Positions 17,857 through 27,391 of a stretch of DNA of 64,000 nt are shown here, one piece after another; positions within the stretch are counted from its first letter, which is position 1; each line of letters starts with the position of its first letter. This DNA comes from Cellulomonas wangleii. Lineage in GTDB: Bacteria; Actinomycetota; Actinomycetes; Actinomycetales; Cellulomonadaceae. The stretch is taken from the NCBI RefSeq assembly GCF_018388445.1, contig NZ_CP074405.1, forward strand, positions 2,852,001-2,916,000, read 5' to 3'. A program made the position numbers and the translations under genes. Below the pieces are notes generated by a model. That model was not told where the DNA came from, ran no database searches, and saw nothing but the letters and a program-made list of their open reading frames with translations.

Positions 17857-18534
17857 TCAGCCCAGCAGGTCCGGGCCGACGACGAGGTCCGCGCGCGCGG
17901 CCGTCGGCGCGACCAGCCGGGCGTTGGCGGCGTCCGGGCCGGTCGACCACGCCAGCGCCGCGGCGGGCGGCTTGCCGAAGCGCTCGTGCCGCGCGACGAG
18001 GCGGGCGAGGCGCAGGTCGTCCGGCGGCGCCACGAACCACGACTCGTCCAGCAGCCCAGCGACGGGACCGAACCCGTGGTCGTCGAGCAGCAGGTAGTTG
18101 CCCTCGGTGACGACCAGGGGCACCTCGGCGGGCACGGCGACCGCACCCGCCACCGGGTTGCGCAGGTCCCGGCGGTACTCCGGGGCGTACACGACGTGCC
18201 CGGGGCGGGGCACGCGCAGCCGCCGCAGCAGCGCGACGTAGCCGTCGGCGTCGAACGTGTCCGGCGCCCCCTTGCGGTCGGCGCGGCCGATCCGCTCCAG
18301 CTCGGCCTGCGCGAGGTGGAACCCGTCCATCGGCACGACGACGCAGGCGTCCCCGAGCGTCGCGGCCACCTGGGCCGCCAGCGTGGACTTGCCGGCGCCC
18401 GGTGCACCGGCGATGCCGAGCACGCGCCGTCCGCCGACGCCCAGCAGCGCCCGCAGCCGCCGCTCCAGCGCCGGGGCGAGCGGCTCGACGACGTGGTCCG
18501 CGGGGGCCGGGCCCGGTGCGCGGGGTCCGGTCAT
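17857..18534 (-). CDS. Nucleoside/nucleotide kinase family protein (uridine kinase/PanK-like P-loop)
   Basis: A 225-residue P-loop kinase. Walker A is GIAGAPGAGKSTLAAQVAATLG (about 40-61), followed by VVVPMDGFHLAQAEL, whose DGFH motif is typical of phosphoribulokinase/uridine kinase relatives, and VVTEGNYLLLDD. The distal REGION with RHERFGK supplies basic residues for phosphate transfer. Members act on sugars, nucleosides or vitamins, so the substrate cannot be named. It overlaps the nnr stop by ATGA and lies between nnr and alr in one operon. Confidence 0.85.
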   Translation of the reverse strand: MTGPRAPGPAPADHVVEPLAPALERRLRALLGVGGRRVLGIAGAPGAGKSTLAAQVAATLGDACVVVPMDGFHLAQAELERIGRADRKGAPDTFDADGYVALLRRLRVPRPGHVVYAPEYRRDLRNPVAGAVAVPAEVPLVVTEGNYLLLDDHGFGPVAGLLDESWFVAPPDDLRLARLVARHERFGKPPAAALAWSTGPDAANARLVAPTAARADLVVGPDLLG

Positions 18535-20027
18535 GCGCGCAGCAGCCCGGCGACGACGGCGGGCAGCGCGTCGGCCACGTCCCCGGCGGACACCGGCCCC
18601 CCGGGGTTGGCGTGGTGCGCGGCGCGCCCGTGGACGAGCGCGGCGGCGGCCGCGAGCGCCGCCGGCAGGGTCGGGTCAGCCATCGCGTCGGCCGAACGGC
18701 CGGCCAGCAGGGCACCGAGCACGCCGCCCAGGACGTCGCCGGCACCGGCGGTCGCCAGCCACGACGGGCCGTCTGCCTGGGCGTACGCCGCGCCGTGGGG
18801 CCCGACGACGACCGTGGTGCCGCCCTTGAGCAGGACGGTCGCACCCGTCAGGTCGTGCGCGCGGCGCGCGTGGACCAGCGGCGCCGCCTCGACCTCGGCG
18901 CGGGTGGCGTGCGCACCACGCGCGACGAGCAGTGCGGCGAGCTCCCCCGCGTGCGGCGTGAGGACCACGTGGGGCGGCACCCGGTCGGGCAGGATCTCGA
19001 GCGCGCCCGCGTCGACCACCGCCGGCTCGTCGTGCGCGAGCGCGTGGCTCAGCGCGTCGCGCACGCGGGCGCGCTGCTCGGGGTCGTCGGGCGCGACGCC
19101 GGAGCCGACGACCCACGCCTGCACGCGCCCCTCCCCGACGACGACCTCCGGGTGCGCCGCCAGCACCTGCGGTCCGGCCGACCCGAGGTAGCGCACCATG
19201 CCGACACCGGCACGGACCGCGCCCGCCGCCTGCAACACCGCGGCACCCGGGTACCGGGCCGACCCCGCGACCACGCCGAGCACGCCGCGCACGTACTTGT
19301 GCGCGTCACGGCCCGGCAACGGCCACAGGGCGGCGACGTCGGTCGCCTCGAGCCGCGCCACGGCGGGGCGGGGCGGCAACGTCAGCCCCAGGTCGACCAC
19401 CTCGACGCGACCTGCCGCATCCGCCGCGGGTGGCAGCAGCAGCGCCGGCTTGCACGCGCCGAAGGTCACCGTGAGGTCGACATCCGGTACCTCACCGGTG
19501 CGGGTGCCGTCGTCGACGCCGACCCCGGAGGGCACGTCGACCGCGACGACCAGCGGGCGGGCGTCGGCGTCGAGGGTCCGCAGCCGGGCCAGCAGGCGCG
19601 CGCCGGGGCCGCGCACCCCGCCGCGCCCGCCGATGCCCAGCAGCCCGTCGAGCACCACGTCCGCGCGCGCCAGATCCTGTGCGGCGTCGTCCGCAGCGGC
19701 GTCGTCGAGCGTCGGGACGACGCGTCCGTGCGCGGCCCGCAGGGCGTCCAGACCGCCGGCGTGGGTGCGGTCCGACGTGAGCAGCGCCGTGACCTGCGCA
19801 CCGCGTCGCGCCAGCAGCGCCCCGGCGTGCAGCGTGTCGCCGCCGTTGTTGCCGGACCCGACCAGCAGCGTCACCCGCGCGCCGCCGACACGGCCGCGCG
19901 TGGCACGCAGCTCCCGCCCCACGTGCACCGCCAGCGCGAACGCCGCGCGCTCCATCAGCGGCACCCCGGACGCGAGCAGCGGTCGCTCGGCCGCACGCAC
20001 GTCGTCCGCGGTCCACGAGGTCAGCAC
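18531..20027 (-). CDS. nnr: Bifunctional NAD(P)H-hydrate epimerase / ADP-dependent dehydratase
   Basis: A 498-residue two-domain metabolite repair enzyme. The N-terminal YjeF epimerase (about 1-215) has LLVGSGNNGGDTLHAGALLA and DGLLGIGGRGG. The C-terminal ribokinase-like dehydratase (about 225-498) has VVLTPHAGELAALL, LLKGGTTVVVGP and the ATP/ADP motif TAGAGDVLGG. Together they convert both epimers of damaged NAD(P)H hydrate back to NAD(P)H. GTG start at 20027. It heads the leftward operon with the kinase, alr, tsaE, tsaB, rimI and the sulfurtransferase. Confidence 0.96.
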   Translation of the reverse strand: MLTSWTADDVRAAERPLLASGVPLMERAAFALAVHVGRELRATRGRVGGARVTLLVGSGNNGGDTLHAGALLARRGAQVTALLTSDRTHAGGLDALRAAHGRVVPTLDDAAADDAAQDLARADVVLDGLLGIGGRGGVRGPGARLLARLRTLDADARPLVVAVDVPSGVGVDDGTRTGEVPDVDLTVTFGACKPALLLPPAADAAGRVEVVDLGLTLPPRPAVARLEATDVAALWPLPGRDAHKYVRGVLGVVAGSARYPGAAVLQAAGAVRAGVGMVRYLGSAGPQVLAAHPEVVVGEGRVQAWVVGSGVAPDDPEQRARVRDALSHALAHDEPAVVDAGALEILPDRVPPHVVLTPHAGELAALLVARGAHATRAEVEAAPLVHARRAHDLTGATVLLKGGTTVVVGPHGAAYAQADGPSWLATAGAGDVLGGVLGALLAGRSADAMADPTLPAALAAAAALVHGRAAHHANPGGPVSAGDVADALPAVVAGLLRA

Positions 20028-20164
20028 CCGACCATCCTGCCGTGCCGGCGGGAACCGCGCCCGGACGGCTGCCCACCGGACACCGGCTTCCGCGCGTCGC
20101 CACGGACCGGTACTTTCCGGACCGACGGGCTCTCGGGGCGGCAGTCACACGGCGGGGAAGGTGC

Positions 20165-21646
20165 GTGACGGTGCGCGTGGTGGAGATCAGCGCGGACGCG
20201 GTCGCGGGTGTGCGCTCGGACGTCGCGGCGGTGCGGGAGTCGCTGGACGCGGACTGGGGGTCGCTGCGGTCACGGGCGCTGGCACTCGGAGTGCGCACCT
20301 CGGGGTTCGACGACGTGCTGGGCGCCGGTGACCGCCTCGGCACCCACGTGCTGCCCGTGGTCGACCGGCACCTGGACCGGGCCCGGGCGCTGGAGCAGCT
20401 GCGGTACGGGACGACCGGCCGCCCGCTGCCCGTGCTCGACGTGGACCCCGCACCCCTCGCCGTGCCGTTCACCTCCTCCCCCATCGGTGACGGCGGCACG
20501 ACCCTGACCTGGGCGGCCACCTCCTCGGCCGAGGTCGCCGCCGACCAGCGGCAGACCGAGGAGTCCCGCGGCATCGGCGACTGGTTCTCCGACCGGTGGG
20601 ACGACGTGTCCGACGCGGTCGACGACGGCACCGACTGGGTCCCCGACACCGCCGGCGAGGCCTGGGAGGCGGTCACCGAGGCCGGTGCGGCCGTCGGGGA
20701 CTGGTGGGAGCGCACCACCGCCGACCTCGGCACGTGGATCGACACCCACCTGACAGGGGTCCGCGAGTTCATCGGCCGGCACGTGGCGGTCTTCCGGTTC
20801 CTGGCCGACGCCCTGCGGATCGTCGGGTGGATCCTCGTCGTCGTCGGGGTCGTGCTGTCCGTCGCGCTGGCGATCATCGGCGCCATGGGCGGCACCGCCG
20901 CCGGCGCGGTCTTCGGGTTCGGCGTCGGCGCTGTGCCGGGCGGTGCGGCCGGCGCGGTCGCGGGGCTCTCCTTCGGTCTGAAGGTCCTCGGCGTCGGGTT
21001 CACCCTTGTCGCCGTCGGGGACTTCCTCGACGTGGCTGCCGACTGGGGCGAGGGCAAGATCGCCGGGCAGGACCTCGTCAAGCTCGGGTCGCTGGAGCTC
21101 GGGCTGGCCCTGACGTCCCTCATCGGCGTCGGGGTCGTCGGGAAGATCCTGCAGAAGGCCGTGAAGCACATGCCCGCGTCGTGGCGGCGGCGGATCCTGG
21201 ATCTGGTCCACAGTGACCCCACGCTGCCGTCCCGCGCGCCCGACCCCGAAGCCGTCCCCGGCGGGCGCCCCACCCGGATCAAGCCCCGCGACGACCCGCC
21301 GACACGCCGGAGCCTCGAACGCGAGAACGACAGTGCGAGGACCCTGGCCCGGGAGGGGTACGACGTGGTGCAGAACCCCGTGGTGCCGGGACGGAAGAAG
21401 CCGGACTACCTGATCGAGGGACGCGTCTTCGACGCACTGTCCCCCTCCACCCCCACGGCCCGCAACGTCCGGTCCGCCATCGACAAGAAGATCCAGTCCG
21501 GTCAGACGTCGCGCATCGTCCTCAACCTGGACGACACTGTCGTGACCCGCGCCCAGGTCATCGCTGCCTTGCGCGCGGAGCCGGTGGAGGGGCTACGGGA
21601 GGTGCTCGTCGTCGAGGACGGTGCCGTCAGCCACCTACGCTTCTGA
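20165..21646 (+). CDS. Polymorphic toxin with CdiA-type C-terminal tRNA nuclease domain
   Basis: A 493-residue protein with three parts. Residues 1-90 form a helical N-terminus without recognisable WXG motif. Residues about 210-290 and 313-328 are strongly hydrophobic (VGWILVVVGVVLSVALAIIG; LGLALTSLIGVGVVGKIL), likely membrane-inserting. Residues 381-493 match the pattern of the CdiA C-terminal tRNase domain of Burkholderia type: ERENDSARTLAREGYDVV, KKPDYLIEGRVFDALSP, IDKKIQSGQTSRIVLNLDD. Candidate catalytic residues are E387, D414, D423 and K441/K442, a PD-(D/E)XK-like set. GTG 20165 follows GGGGAAGG. A putative immunity gene follows by 49 bp. Confidence 0.8.
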   Translation: MTVRVVEISADAVAGVRSDVAAVRESLDADWGSLRSRALALGVRTSGFDDVLGAGDRLGTHVLPVVDRHLDRARALEQLRYGTTGRPLPVLDVDPAPLAVPFTSSPIGDGGTTLTWAATSSAEVAADQRQTEESRGIGDWFSDRWDDVSDAVDDGTDWVPDTAGEAWEAVTEAGAAVGDWWERTTADLGTWIDTHLTGVREFIGRHVAVFRFLADALRIVGWILVVVGVVLSVALAIIGAMGGTAAGAVFGFGVGAVPGGAAGAVAGLSFGLKVLGVGFTLVAVGDFLDVAADWGEGKIAGQDLVKLGSLELGLALTSLIGVGVVGKILQKAVKHMPASWRRRILDLVHSDPTLPSRAPDPEAVPGGRPTRIKPRDDPPTRRSLERENDSARTLAREGYDVVQNPVVPGRKKPDYLIEGRVFDALSPSTPTARNVRSAIDKKIQSGQTSRIVLNLDDTVVTRAQVIAALRAEPVEGLREVLVVEDGAVSHLRF

Positions 21647-21695
21647 CCGCCCGTCCACGTCCAGGCCCGGCGCCGTACCCGTCCGAAGGGGATCC

Positions 21696-22139
21696 GTGTT
21701 CATCTACTCGCTCGCCTTGCGCACCAGCCGGACGTCGGAGGACGTGGACGCCGCGCTGCAGGACGGCCTCGCTGCCCGAGGGCGCGGGCCGGACGACGAT
21801 TCCCTGACGGGTCACGCCCAGCCCGTGACCAGTCCGTCGTTGCAGGCCACACTCGACGAGGCGCTCGGTGAGCACGTCGACGTCGAGGTGAGCCTCTGGC
21901 TCGACCCAAAGTCCGACGGGTACGAACAGGCCCGGCAGGACCTCGCCGTGGTGTCCGCGGTCGTCGCGGCACGGACCGCGCAGGCCGCGTGCCTGGTCTT
22001 CCAGTACGAGCTCGTGCTGATGCGGTTCTCCGGCGGCCGACTGACGCTGCACGACTGGTACCCGGAGTGGCAGGACCCGGAGGTCGTCGCGGCCCTGCCG
22101 GTGCCCTTCGACCGCACGGACGACCCCGGGCTCCTCTGA
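21696..22139 (+). CDS. Putative immunity protein (SitI3-like)
   Basis: A 147-residue acidic cytosolic protein with no signal peptide. The segment LVFQYELVLMRFSGGRLTLHDWYPEWQDPEVVAAL resembles the end of SitI3-family immunity proteins, in which a hydrophobic strand precedes an aspartate and tryptophan-rich turn. This assignment is from memory of the family pattern. Position 49 bp downstream of the toxin, on the same strand, is the standard place for the cognate antitoxin. GTG 21696 is preceded by AAGGGG. It ends before an independent gene, so the module is two genes. Confidence 0.6.
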   Translation: MFIYSLALRTSRTSEDVDAALQDGLAARGRGPDDDSLTGHAQPVTSPSLQATLDEALGEHVDVEVSLWLDPKSDGYEQARQDLAVVSAVVAARTAQAACLVFQYELVLMRFSGGRLTLHDWYPEWQDPEVVAALPVPFDRTDDPGLL

Positions 22140-22190
22140 GCAGCGGCGGCACACGCTTGCCGCTGCGAGGCCGTGAGGGGCGCGCGCGGG

Positions 22191-22196
22191 TAGCGT
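22191..22196 (+). promoter_or_regulatory. Candidate leaderless -10 box of the LLM oxidoreductase gene (TAGCGT)
   Basis: TAGCGT lies 7 nt before the ATG at 22204, with no Shine-Dalgarno between. It would separate this gene's expression from the toxin-immunity pair. Confidence 0.4.
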
Positions 22197-22203
22197 GCGT
22201 CCC

Positions 22204-23190
22204 ATGCGCTTCGGACTCTTCATCCCCCAGGGCTGGCGGCAGGACCTCACGGGCATCGACGCCCGCGACCACTGGAAGGTCATGCACGGCCTGGCCCGGT
22301 GGGCCGACGACGGCGACGTCTTCGAGTCCATCTGGGTCTACGACCACTTCCACGCGGTCCCCGAGCCCAACGGCGAGGCGACCCACGAGGCCTGGAGCCT
22401 CATCAACGCGTTCGCGGCCTCCACCTCGCGCGTCCGGCTCGGCCAGATGTGCACGTGCATGGGGTACCGCAACCCGGCCTACCTGGCCAAGGTGGCCACG
22501 ACGGCCGACGTGATCTCGGGCGGCCGGGTCGAGATGGGCATCGGCGCCGGCTGGTACGAGCACGAGTGGCTGGCCTACGGGTACGGGTTCCCGTCCGCCG
22601 GCACCCGCATCGCGATGCTCGACGAGGGCGTCCAGATCTTCAAGCAGATGTGGACCAACGGCACCGCGACCCTGCACGGCGAGCACTACCAGGTGGACGG
22701 CGCCCAGCTCTCGCCCCTGCCGCTGCAGGTGGACGGGCCGCCGCTGTGGATCGCCGGGGGCGGGGAGAAGAAGACGCTGCGCATCGCCGCCGAGCACGCG
22801 CAGTACACCAACTTCGACGGATCGCCCGCGGGCTTCGCCCACAAGTCGCAGGTGCTGCGCGACCACTGCGACGCGATCGGCCGCAACTTCGACGAGATCA
22901 CGCGCTCGGCCAACTACAACGTCGTCATCGGCGCGACGGAGGCCGAGGTCGACGACCGCATCGCGTGGATCGAGGAGCACTACGCGAACACGGTGCCCGC
23001 GAAGGCCCCCTCGGTCGCCGAGGAGTTCCGCAACGGCCCGCTCGTCGGCACGCCGGACCAGATCGTCGAGAAGCTGCGCGAGCTGCAGGGCCTGGGCATG
23101 ACGTACGCGATCTGCTACTTCGCCGAGGCGGCCTACGACCGCTCCGGCATCGAGCTGTTCGCACGCGAGGTCGCCCCGCGCCTGCGCTGA
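22204..23190 (+). CDS. LLM class F420-dependent oxidoreductase
   Basis: A 328-residue luciferase-like monooxygenase barrel protein. It starts MRFGLFIPQGW and contains FESIWVYDHFHAVPEP, RVRLGQMCTCMGYRNPAYLAKVATTADVISGGR and EMGIGAGWYEHEW, characteristic of actinobacterial F420-dependent reductases. It likely uses reduced F420 as hydride donor in the cytosol; substrate unknown. It ends before a strong hairpin at 23200. Confidence 0.93.
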   Translation: MRFGLFIPQGWRQDLTGIDARDHWKVMHGLARWADDGDVFESIWVYDHFHAVPEPNGEATHEAWSLINAFAASTSRVRLGQMCTCMGYRNPAYLAKVATTADVISGGRVEMGIGAGWYEHEWLAYGYGFPSAGTRIAMLDEGVQIFKQMWTNGTATLHGEHYQVDGAQLSPLPLQVDGPPLWIAGGGEKKTLRIAAEHAQYTNFDGSPAGFAHKSQVLRDHCDAIGRNFDEITRSANYNVVIGATEAEVDDRIAWIEEHYANTVPAKAPSVAEEFRNGPLVGTPDQIVEKLRELQGLGMTYAICYFAEAAYDRSGIELFAREVAPRLR

Positions 23191-23199
23191 GCGCCGTAC

Positions 23200-23235
23200 C
23201 GGGTCGCCCCTTCCCCGCGGGGAGGGGGCGACCCG
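23200..23235. terminator. Bidirectional terminator hairpin
   Basis: The arms CGGGTCGCCCC (23200-23210) and GGGGCGACCCG (23225-23235) are perfectly complementary and the interior continues pairing. It is 10 bp past the LLM stop, and the convergent acpS ends at 23337. Confidence 0.85.
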
Positions 23236-23336
23236 TCGCTCTGCCCGCCCTGCGCCCGGTCGGTCCCGCCCGCACGCAGCGCGAGCGCGGCCCGGTCAGG
23301 GCGGCGGGCGCACACGGTCGCGCGTCCGGCGGGTGG

Positions 23337-23693
23337 TCAGGCGTCGCGCTCGGCGACGACGACGGCCGACGCGATGCCCGCGTCGTGCGAGATCGACAGG
23401 TGGAACCGGTCGACCCCCAGCTCCTGGGCGCGTGCCAGGACGGTGCCGACGACCTCGACGACCGGCTGCGCGCCCGCGACGCGCCGCACCGTCGCGTCCT
23501 GCCACCTCATGCCCGGCGGTGCGCCCAGGGCCTTCGCGATCGCCTCCTTGGCCGCGAACCGGGCGGCCAGCGACGTGTCGGGCAGGTCGCGCTCGTCCGG
23601 CGTGAACAGCCGGGCACGCAGCGCCGGGACCCGCTCGATCGTCGCCATGAACCGCGCGACGTCGACCACGTCGATGCCGACGCCGACGATCAC
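23337..23693 (-). CDS. acpS: Holo-[acyl-carrier-protein] synthase
   Basis: A 118-residue 4'-phosphopantetheinyl transferase. The metal-binding Asp is in [11 protein letters not shown] and the Glu is in [25 protein letters not shown] closes the active site. It activates acyl carrier protein for fatty acid synthesis. GTG start at 23693, 28 bp downstream of glmS, and likely cotranscribed with it. Confidence 0.96.
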   Translation of the reverse strand: MIVGVGIDVVDVARFMATIERVPALRARLFTPDERDLPDTSLAARFAAKEAIAKALGAPPGMRWQDATVRRVAGAQPVVEVVGTVLARAQELGVDRFHLSISHDAGIASAVVVAERDA

Positions 23694-23721
23694 CCGGCAC
23701 CCCCGGCACCCTGGGCGGGCG

Positions 23722-25578
23722 TCACTCGACCGTGACGGACTTCGCCAGGTTGCGCGGCTGGTCCACGTCGAGGCCCTTGGCGTGCGCCAGCTCGGAGGCG
23801 AACACCTGCAGCGGGACGACCGCCAGCAGCGGCGCCAGCAGGGTCGAGCTCTGCGGCACGGAGAACACCTCGTCGGCGTACGGCACGACCGCCTCGTCCC
23901 CGTCCTCCGCGACCACCAGGGTGCGGGCGCCGCGGGCCCGGATCTCCTGGATGTTGGAGACGACCTTGGAGTGCAGCGAGTTGCGCCCGCGCGGTGAGGG
24001 GACCACGACGAAGACCGGCTGCCCGGGCTCGATCAGCGCGATCGGGCCGTGCTTCAGCTCGCCCGCGGCGAACCCCTCGGCGTGGATGTAGGCCAGCTCC
24101 TTGAGCTTGAGCGCACCCTCCAGCGCCACCGGGTAGCCGACGTGCCGGCCGAGGAACAGGACCGACTGCGTGTCGGCCATCCACCGGGCGATCTCCCGGA
24201 CCCGGTCCGAGCGGTCGAGCACCTGCTGGATCTTGTCCGGCATCTCCCGCAGCTCGGCGAGCGTGGCCGCGACCTCGTCGGGGAACTTGTTGCCGCGCAG
24301 CTGGGCGAGGTACAGGCCGAGCAGGTAGGCGGCGGTGATCTGGGCGAGGAAGGCCTTGGTCGACGCGACCGCGATCTCGGGCCCGGCGTGGGTGTACAGC
24401 ACCGCGTCGGCCTCGCGCGGGATGGTCGACCCGTGCGTGTTGACGATGGCGAGCGTCGTGGCGCCCTGCTCCTTGGCGTGCCGCAGCGCCATGAGCGTGT
24501 CCATGGTCTCGCCGGACTGGGAGATCGCCACGACGAGCGTCCGCTCGTCGACCACCGGGTCGCGGTACCGGAACTCGTGCGCCAGCTCGACCTCGACCGG
24601 GATGCGGCACCAGTGCTCGATGGCGTACTTGGCCACGTGCCCCGCGTAGGCGGCCGTGCCGCACGCGACCACGACGATCTTGTCGACCGAGCGCAGCACC
24701 GTCTCGTCGATCCGCATCTCGTCGAGGACCAGGCGACCGGCCAGGTCCAGTCGGCCGAGCAGCGTGTCGGAGACGGCCTGCGGCTGGTCGTGGATCTCCT
24801 TGTCCATGAAGGACCGGAAGCCGCCCTTCTCGGCGGCGCTGATGTCCCAGTCCACGGTGTAGGGCGTGGCCTGCACGGGACTGCCGTCGAGGTCGGTCAC
24901 GGTCACGGACGTCGGCGTGATGGTCACGACCTGGTCCTGCCCGAGCTCCAGGGCCCGCCGCGTCGAGCCGATGAACGCCGCGACGTCCGACCCGAGGAAG
25001 TTCTCGCCGTCACCGAGCCCGACGACCAGCGGCGAGTCGTGACGGGCGCCGACGACCGTGTCGGGGAGGTCGGCGTGCACGGCCAGCAGGGTGAACGTGC
25101 CCTCGAGACGCCGTGCCACGGAGGCGAGGGCCGCCGTGAGGTCCTTGCTCGCGTCGTAGGCACGCGACACCAGGTGCGCGACGACCTCCGTGTCGGTCTC
25201 CGACAGGAACTCCACACCCTCGGCGAGCAGCTCGGCCTTGAGGACGGCGTAGTTCTCCACGATGCCGTTGTGGATGAGGGCGAGGCGGCCGGCCACGTGC
25301 GGGTGCGCGTTGACGTCGGTCGGGCCGCCGTGGGTGGCCCAGCGGGTGTGGCCGATCGCCGCGGTCGCCGGGGGCAGCGGGCGCGCGTCGAGCTCCTCGA
25401 CGAGGTTGGCGAGCTTGCCCGCCTTCTTCGCGACCGCGAGCTCGCCGCCAGGGACGACCAGCGCCACACCCGCCGAGTCGTAGCCCCGGTACTCCAGCCG
25501 TCGGAGCCCTTCCAGCGACACGTCCAACGGCCGCCCGCTCGGACCGGCGCTGCCCACGTACCCGACGATTCCGCACAT
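23722..25578 (-). CDS. glmS: Glutamine-fructose-6-phosphate aminotransferase (isomerizing)
   Basis: A 618-residue glucosamine-6-phosphate synthase. Cys2 of [10 protein letters not shown] is the glutamine amidohydrolase nucleophile, and [15 protein letters not shown] is the class II amidotransferase loop. Two SIS domains follow: [15 protein letters not shown] with [10 protein letters not shown] in the first, [20 protein letters not shown] in the second. The end LAKSVTVE is invariant. It begins UDP-GlcNAc synthesis together with glmM further along. A TAGGAT box lies 7 nt before ATG 25578, suggesting a leaderless mRNA. Confidence 0.98.
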   Translation of the reverse strand: MCGIVGYVGSAGPSGRPLDVSLEGLRRLEYRGYDSAGVALVVPGGELAVAKKAGKLANLVEELDARPLPPATAAIGHTRWATHGGPTDVNAHPHVAGRLALIHNGIVENYAVLKAELLAEGVEFLSETDTEVVAHLVSRAYDASKDLTAALASVARRLEGTFTLLAVHADLPDTVVGARHDSPLVVGLGDGENFLGSDVAAFIGSTRRALELGQDQVVTITPTSVTVTDLDGSPVQATPYTVDWDISAAEKGGFRSFMDKEIHDQPQAVSDTLLGRLDLAGRLVLDEMRIDETVLRSVDKIVVVACGTAAYAGHVAKYAIEHWCRIPVEVELAHEFRYRDPVVDERTLVVAISQSGETMDTLMALRHAKEQGATTLAIVNTHGSTIPREADAVLYTHAGPEIAVASTKAFLAQITAAYLLGLYLAQLRGNKFPDEVAATLAELREMPDKIQQVLDRSDRVREIARWMADTQSVLFLGRHVGYPVALEGALKLKELAYIHAEGFAAGELKHGPIALIEPGQPVFVVVPSPRGRNSLHSKVVSNIQEIRARGARTLVVAEDGDEAVVPYADEVFSVPQSSTLLAPLLAVVPLQVFASELAHAKGLDVDQPRNLAKSVTVE

Positions 25579-25585
25579 GCGCCCG

Positions 25586-25591
25586 ATCCTA
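25586..25591 (-). promoter_or_regulatory. Candidate leaderless -10 box of glmS (TAGGAT)
   Basis: TAGGAT is 7 nt from the glmS ATG. The only purine-rich GGAGG is over 20 nt upstream and too far for ribosome binding. No glmS ribozyme is present. Confidence 0.5.
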
Positions 25592-25645
25592 ACGGGCCAA
25601 CCTCCGCCCGACGGCCTCGCGCGGCGCGACGGCACAACACCCGTC

Positions 25646-26611
25646 ATGGGGAACAATCGTCAGGTGCCGTCCCTGGTCCCCGCCACCCCGTACGTCGACC
25701 TCGACCGTGCTGCCTGGACCCGGTTGTCGGCCTCGACGCCCCTGCCGTTCACCGACGACGACGTCGAGCGCCTGCGTGGTCTGGGCGACCCGATCGACCT
25801 GGCCGAGGTCGACGCGATCTACCGGCCCCTGTCACGTCTGCTCGACCTGTACATCCAGGCGACCCGCGGTCTGCACCACGCGACGAGCACGTTCCTGCGG
25901 GAGGACGTCGGTCGCACGCCCTTCGTCATCGGCGTGGCCGGCTCGGTGGCCGTGGGCAAGTCGACGACCGCACGGCTCCTGCGCGAGCTGATCGCCCGGT
26001 GGCCCGCCACCCCGCGGGTGGAGCTGGTGACGACCGACGGGTTCCTCCACCCGAACGCCGAGCTCGAGCGCCGTGGGCTGCTGCAGCGCAAGGGGTTCCC
26101 GGAGTCGTACGACCGCCGGGCCCTGCTGCGCTTCGTGTCGAAGGTGAAGGCGGGACGCCCCGAGGTCACCGTCCCGGTGTACGACCACCTGACCTACGAC
26201 ATCGTGCCCGGTGCGCACGTCGTGGTGCGCCAGCCGGACGTCCTCATCGTCGAGGGCCTCAACGTCCTGCAGCCCGCCCGCCCGACGCTCGAGGGCACCT
26301 CCAACCTGGCGCTGAGCGACTTCTTCGACTTCTCCATCTACGTCGACGCCCGCACGTCCGACGTCAAGCAGTGGTACATCGACCGCTTCCTCTCGCTGCG
26401 CGCCACGGCGTTCGCGCGGCCCGAGTCGTACTTCCACCGCTACGCGTCGCTGTCCGACGACGAGGCGGTGGCGCGCGCCGAGAGCATCTGGGACAGCATC
26501 AACGCGCCCAACCTCGAGGAGAACATCCTGCCGACCCGCAGCCGGGCCACGCTGGTCCTGACCAAGGGGCCGGACCACGCCGTCCAGCGGGTGCGGCTGC
26601 GCAAGATCTGA
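25646..26611 (+). CDS. coaA: Type I pantothenate kinase
   Basis: A 321-residue prokaryotic pantothenate kinase, which phosphorylates pantothenate in the first step of coenzyme A synthesis. Walker A is GSVAVGKST (99-107). [41 protein letters not shown] and [11 protein letters not shown] are characteristic. It is divergent from glmS across a 67-bp gap. ATG 25646 is the first start consistent with the family. Confidence 0.97.
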   Translation: MGNNRQVPSLVPATPYVDLDRAAWTRLSASTPLPFTDDDVERLRGLGDPIDLAEVDAIYRPLSRLLDLYIQATRGLHHATSTFLREDVGRTPFVIGVAGSVAVGKSTTARLLRELIARWPATPRVELVTTDGFLHPNAELERRGLLQRKGFPESYDRRALLRFVSKVKAGRPEVTVPVYDHLTYDIVPGAHVVVRQPDVLIVEGLNVLQPARPTLEGTSNLALSDFFDFSIYVDARTSDVKQWYIDRFLSLRATAFARPESYFHRYASLSDDEAVARAESIWDSINAPNLEENILPTRSRATLVLTKGPDHAVQRVRLRKI

Positions 26612-26630
26612 CGTCCGCGGCGCGGGCCGG

Positions 26631-27176
26631 TCAAGGGGCGGAGGCGGCGACCGGCTGCGCGAGCGCGACCGGGTGCTCGGTGCGGTCGAGCACGTCGAGG
26701 GCGTCGAGCGCCTCGGCGGTCGCGGCACCCTCGCAGGCCGCGTCGGCGGGGAGCAGCACGGCCGCCCCCATCGCGTCGACCAGCCAGACCTGGGGGACGA
26801 CGGCGGTGCCGCACTCCCCCGGGGCCGCGCGGGTCACGAGGTCGACGAGGGGGTCGAGGTCGCCCTCGAGCCGGGTGGCGGTGACGGCCCACCACCGGCC
26901 CGCCGAGTCGCGCAGCGTCTCGCCGCGGTCGCACACGAGCGCGGTGTCCGCCACGAAGTCCGCGGGCGGCAGGCCGCGGGCGGCCGGGGCCGGCGCGTCG
27001 GCCGCACGTGACGCGTCGAGCTCGAGGCCCAGGGCCTCGAGCACCCCGGCGTCCAGACAGCTGGCGTCGGTGCGGACCTCGGCCGTGGCCGCGTCGGGAG
27101 CCGCGGGCGCGGGGCCGGCGCAGCCGCCGAGCGCGAGGGCGACGGCTACCGCCGCGCCTCGTCCCGCTGCTCGCAC
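26631..27176 (-). CDS. Putative lipoprotein
   Basis: A 181-residue protein with a lipoprotein signal: RAAGRGAAVAVALALGGCAG, where LGGC is the lipobox and Cys19 would be lipidated. The mature part is acidic with three conserved-looking cysteines in ASCLDAG, LVCDRG and GECGTA, which may form disulfides. No recognised domain. GTG start. It converges on coaA with 19 bp between. Confidence 0.65.
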   Translation of the reverse strand: MRAAGRGAAVAVALALGGCAGPAPAAPDAATAEVRTDASCLDAGVLEALGLELDASRAADAPAPAARGLPPADFVADTALVCDRGETLRDSAGRWWAVTATRLEGDLDPLVDLVTRAAPGECGTAVVPQVWLVDAMGAAVLLPADAACEGAATAEALDALDVLDRTEHPVALAQPVAASAP

Positions 27177-27391
27177 CCTCGTACTCCCGCCTGGTCGCCG
27201 ACCCCGGACGCACGACGGACGACCCCCGGGTGGTGGCCGGGGGCCTCGCGTGCGCGGGGAGGCCGACGTCGACGTCGTCCTGGTCCTACGGTAGGTCGCC
27301 CGACGCGGCCCTGCGCGGTCACCCGGACGGTCGATACCGGATCGTTGTCACACCGACACCTCCGCGAGGTCATTGTGACCTCGACCACGAG

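Noticed and set aside
16574..18844. A 756-codon minus-strand frame as an alanine racemase fusion protein
   Set aside because: The first 355 codons run out of frame through the kinase and nnr genes and have no motifs; only the part from 17779 is racemase.
23722..25645. glmS ribozyme or other riboswitch upstream of glmS
   Set aside because: The glmS-coaA gap is only 67 bp and the -10 box is 7 nt from the start codon, leaving no room for a leader.
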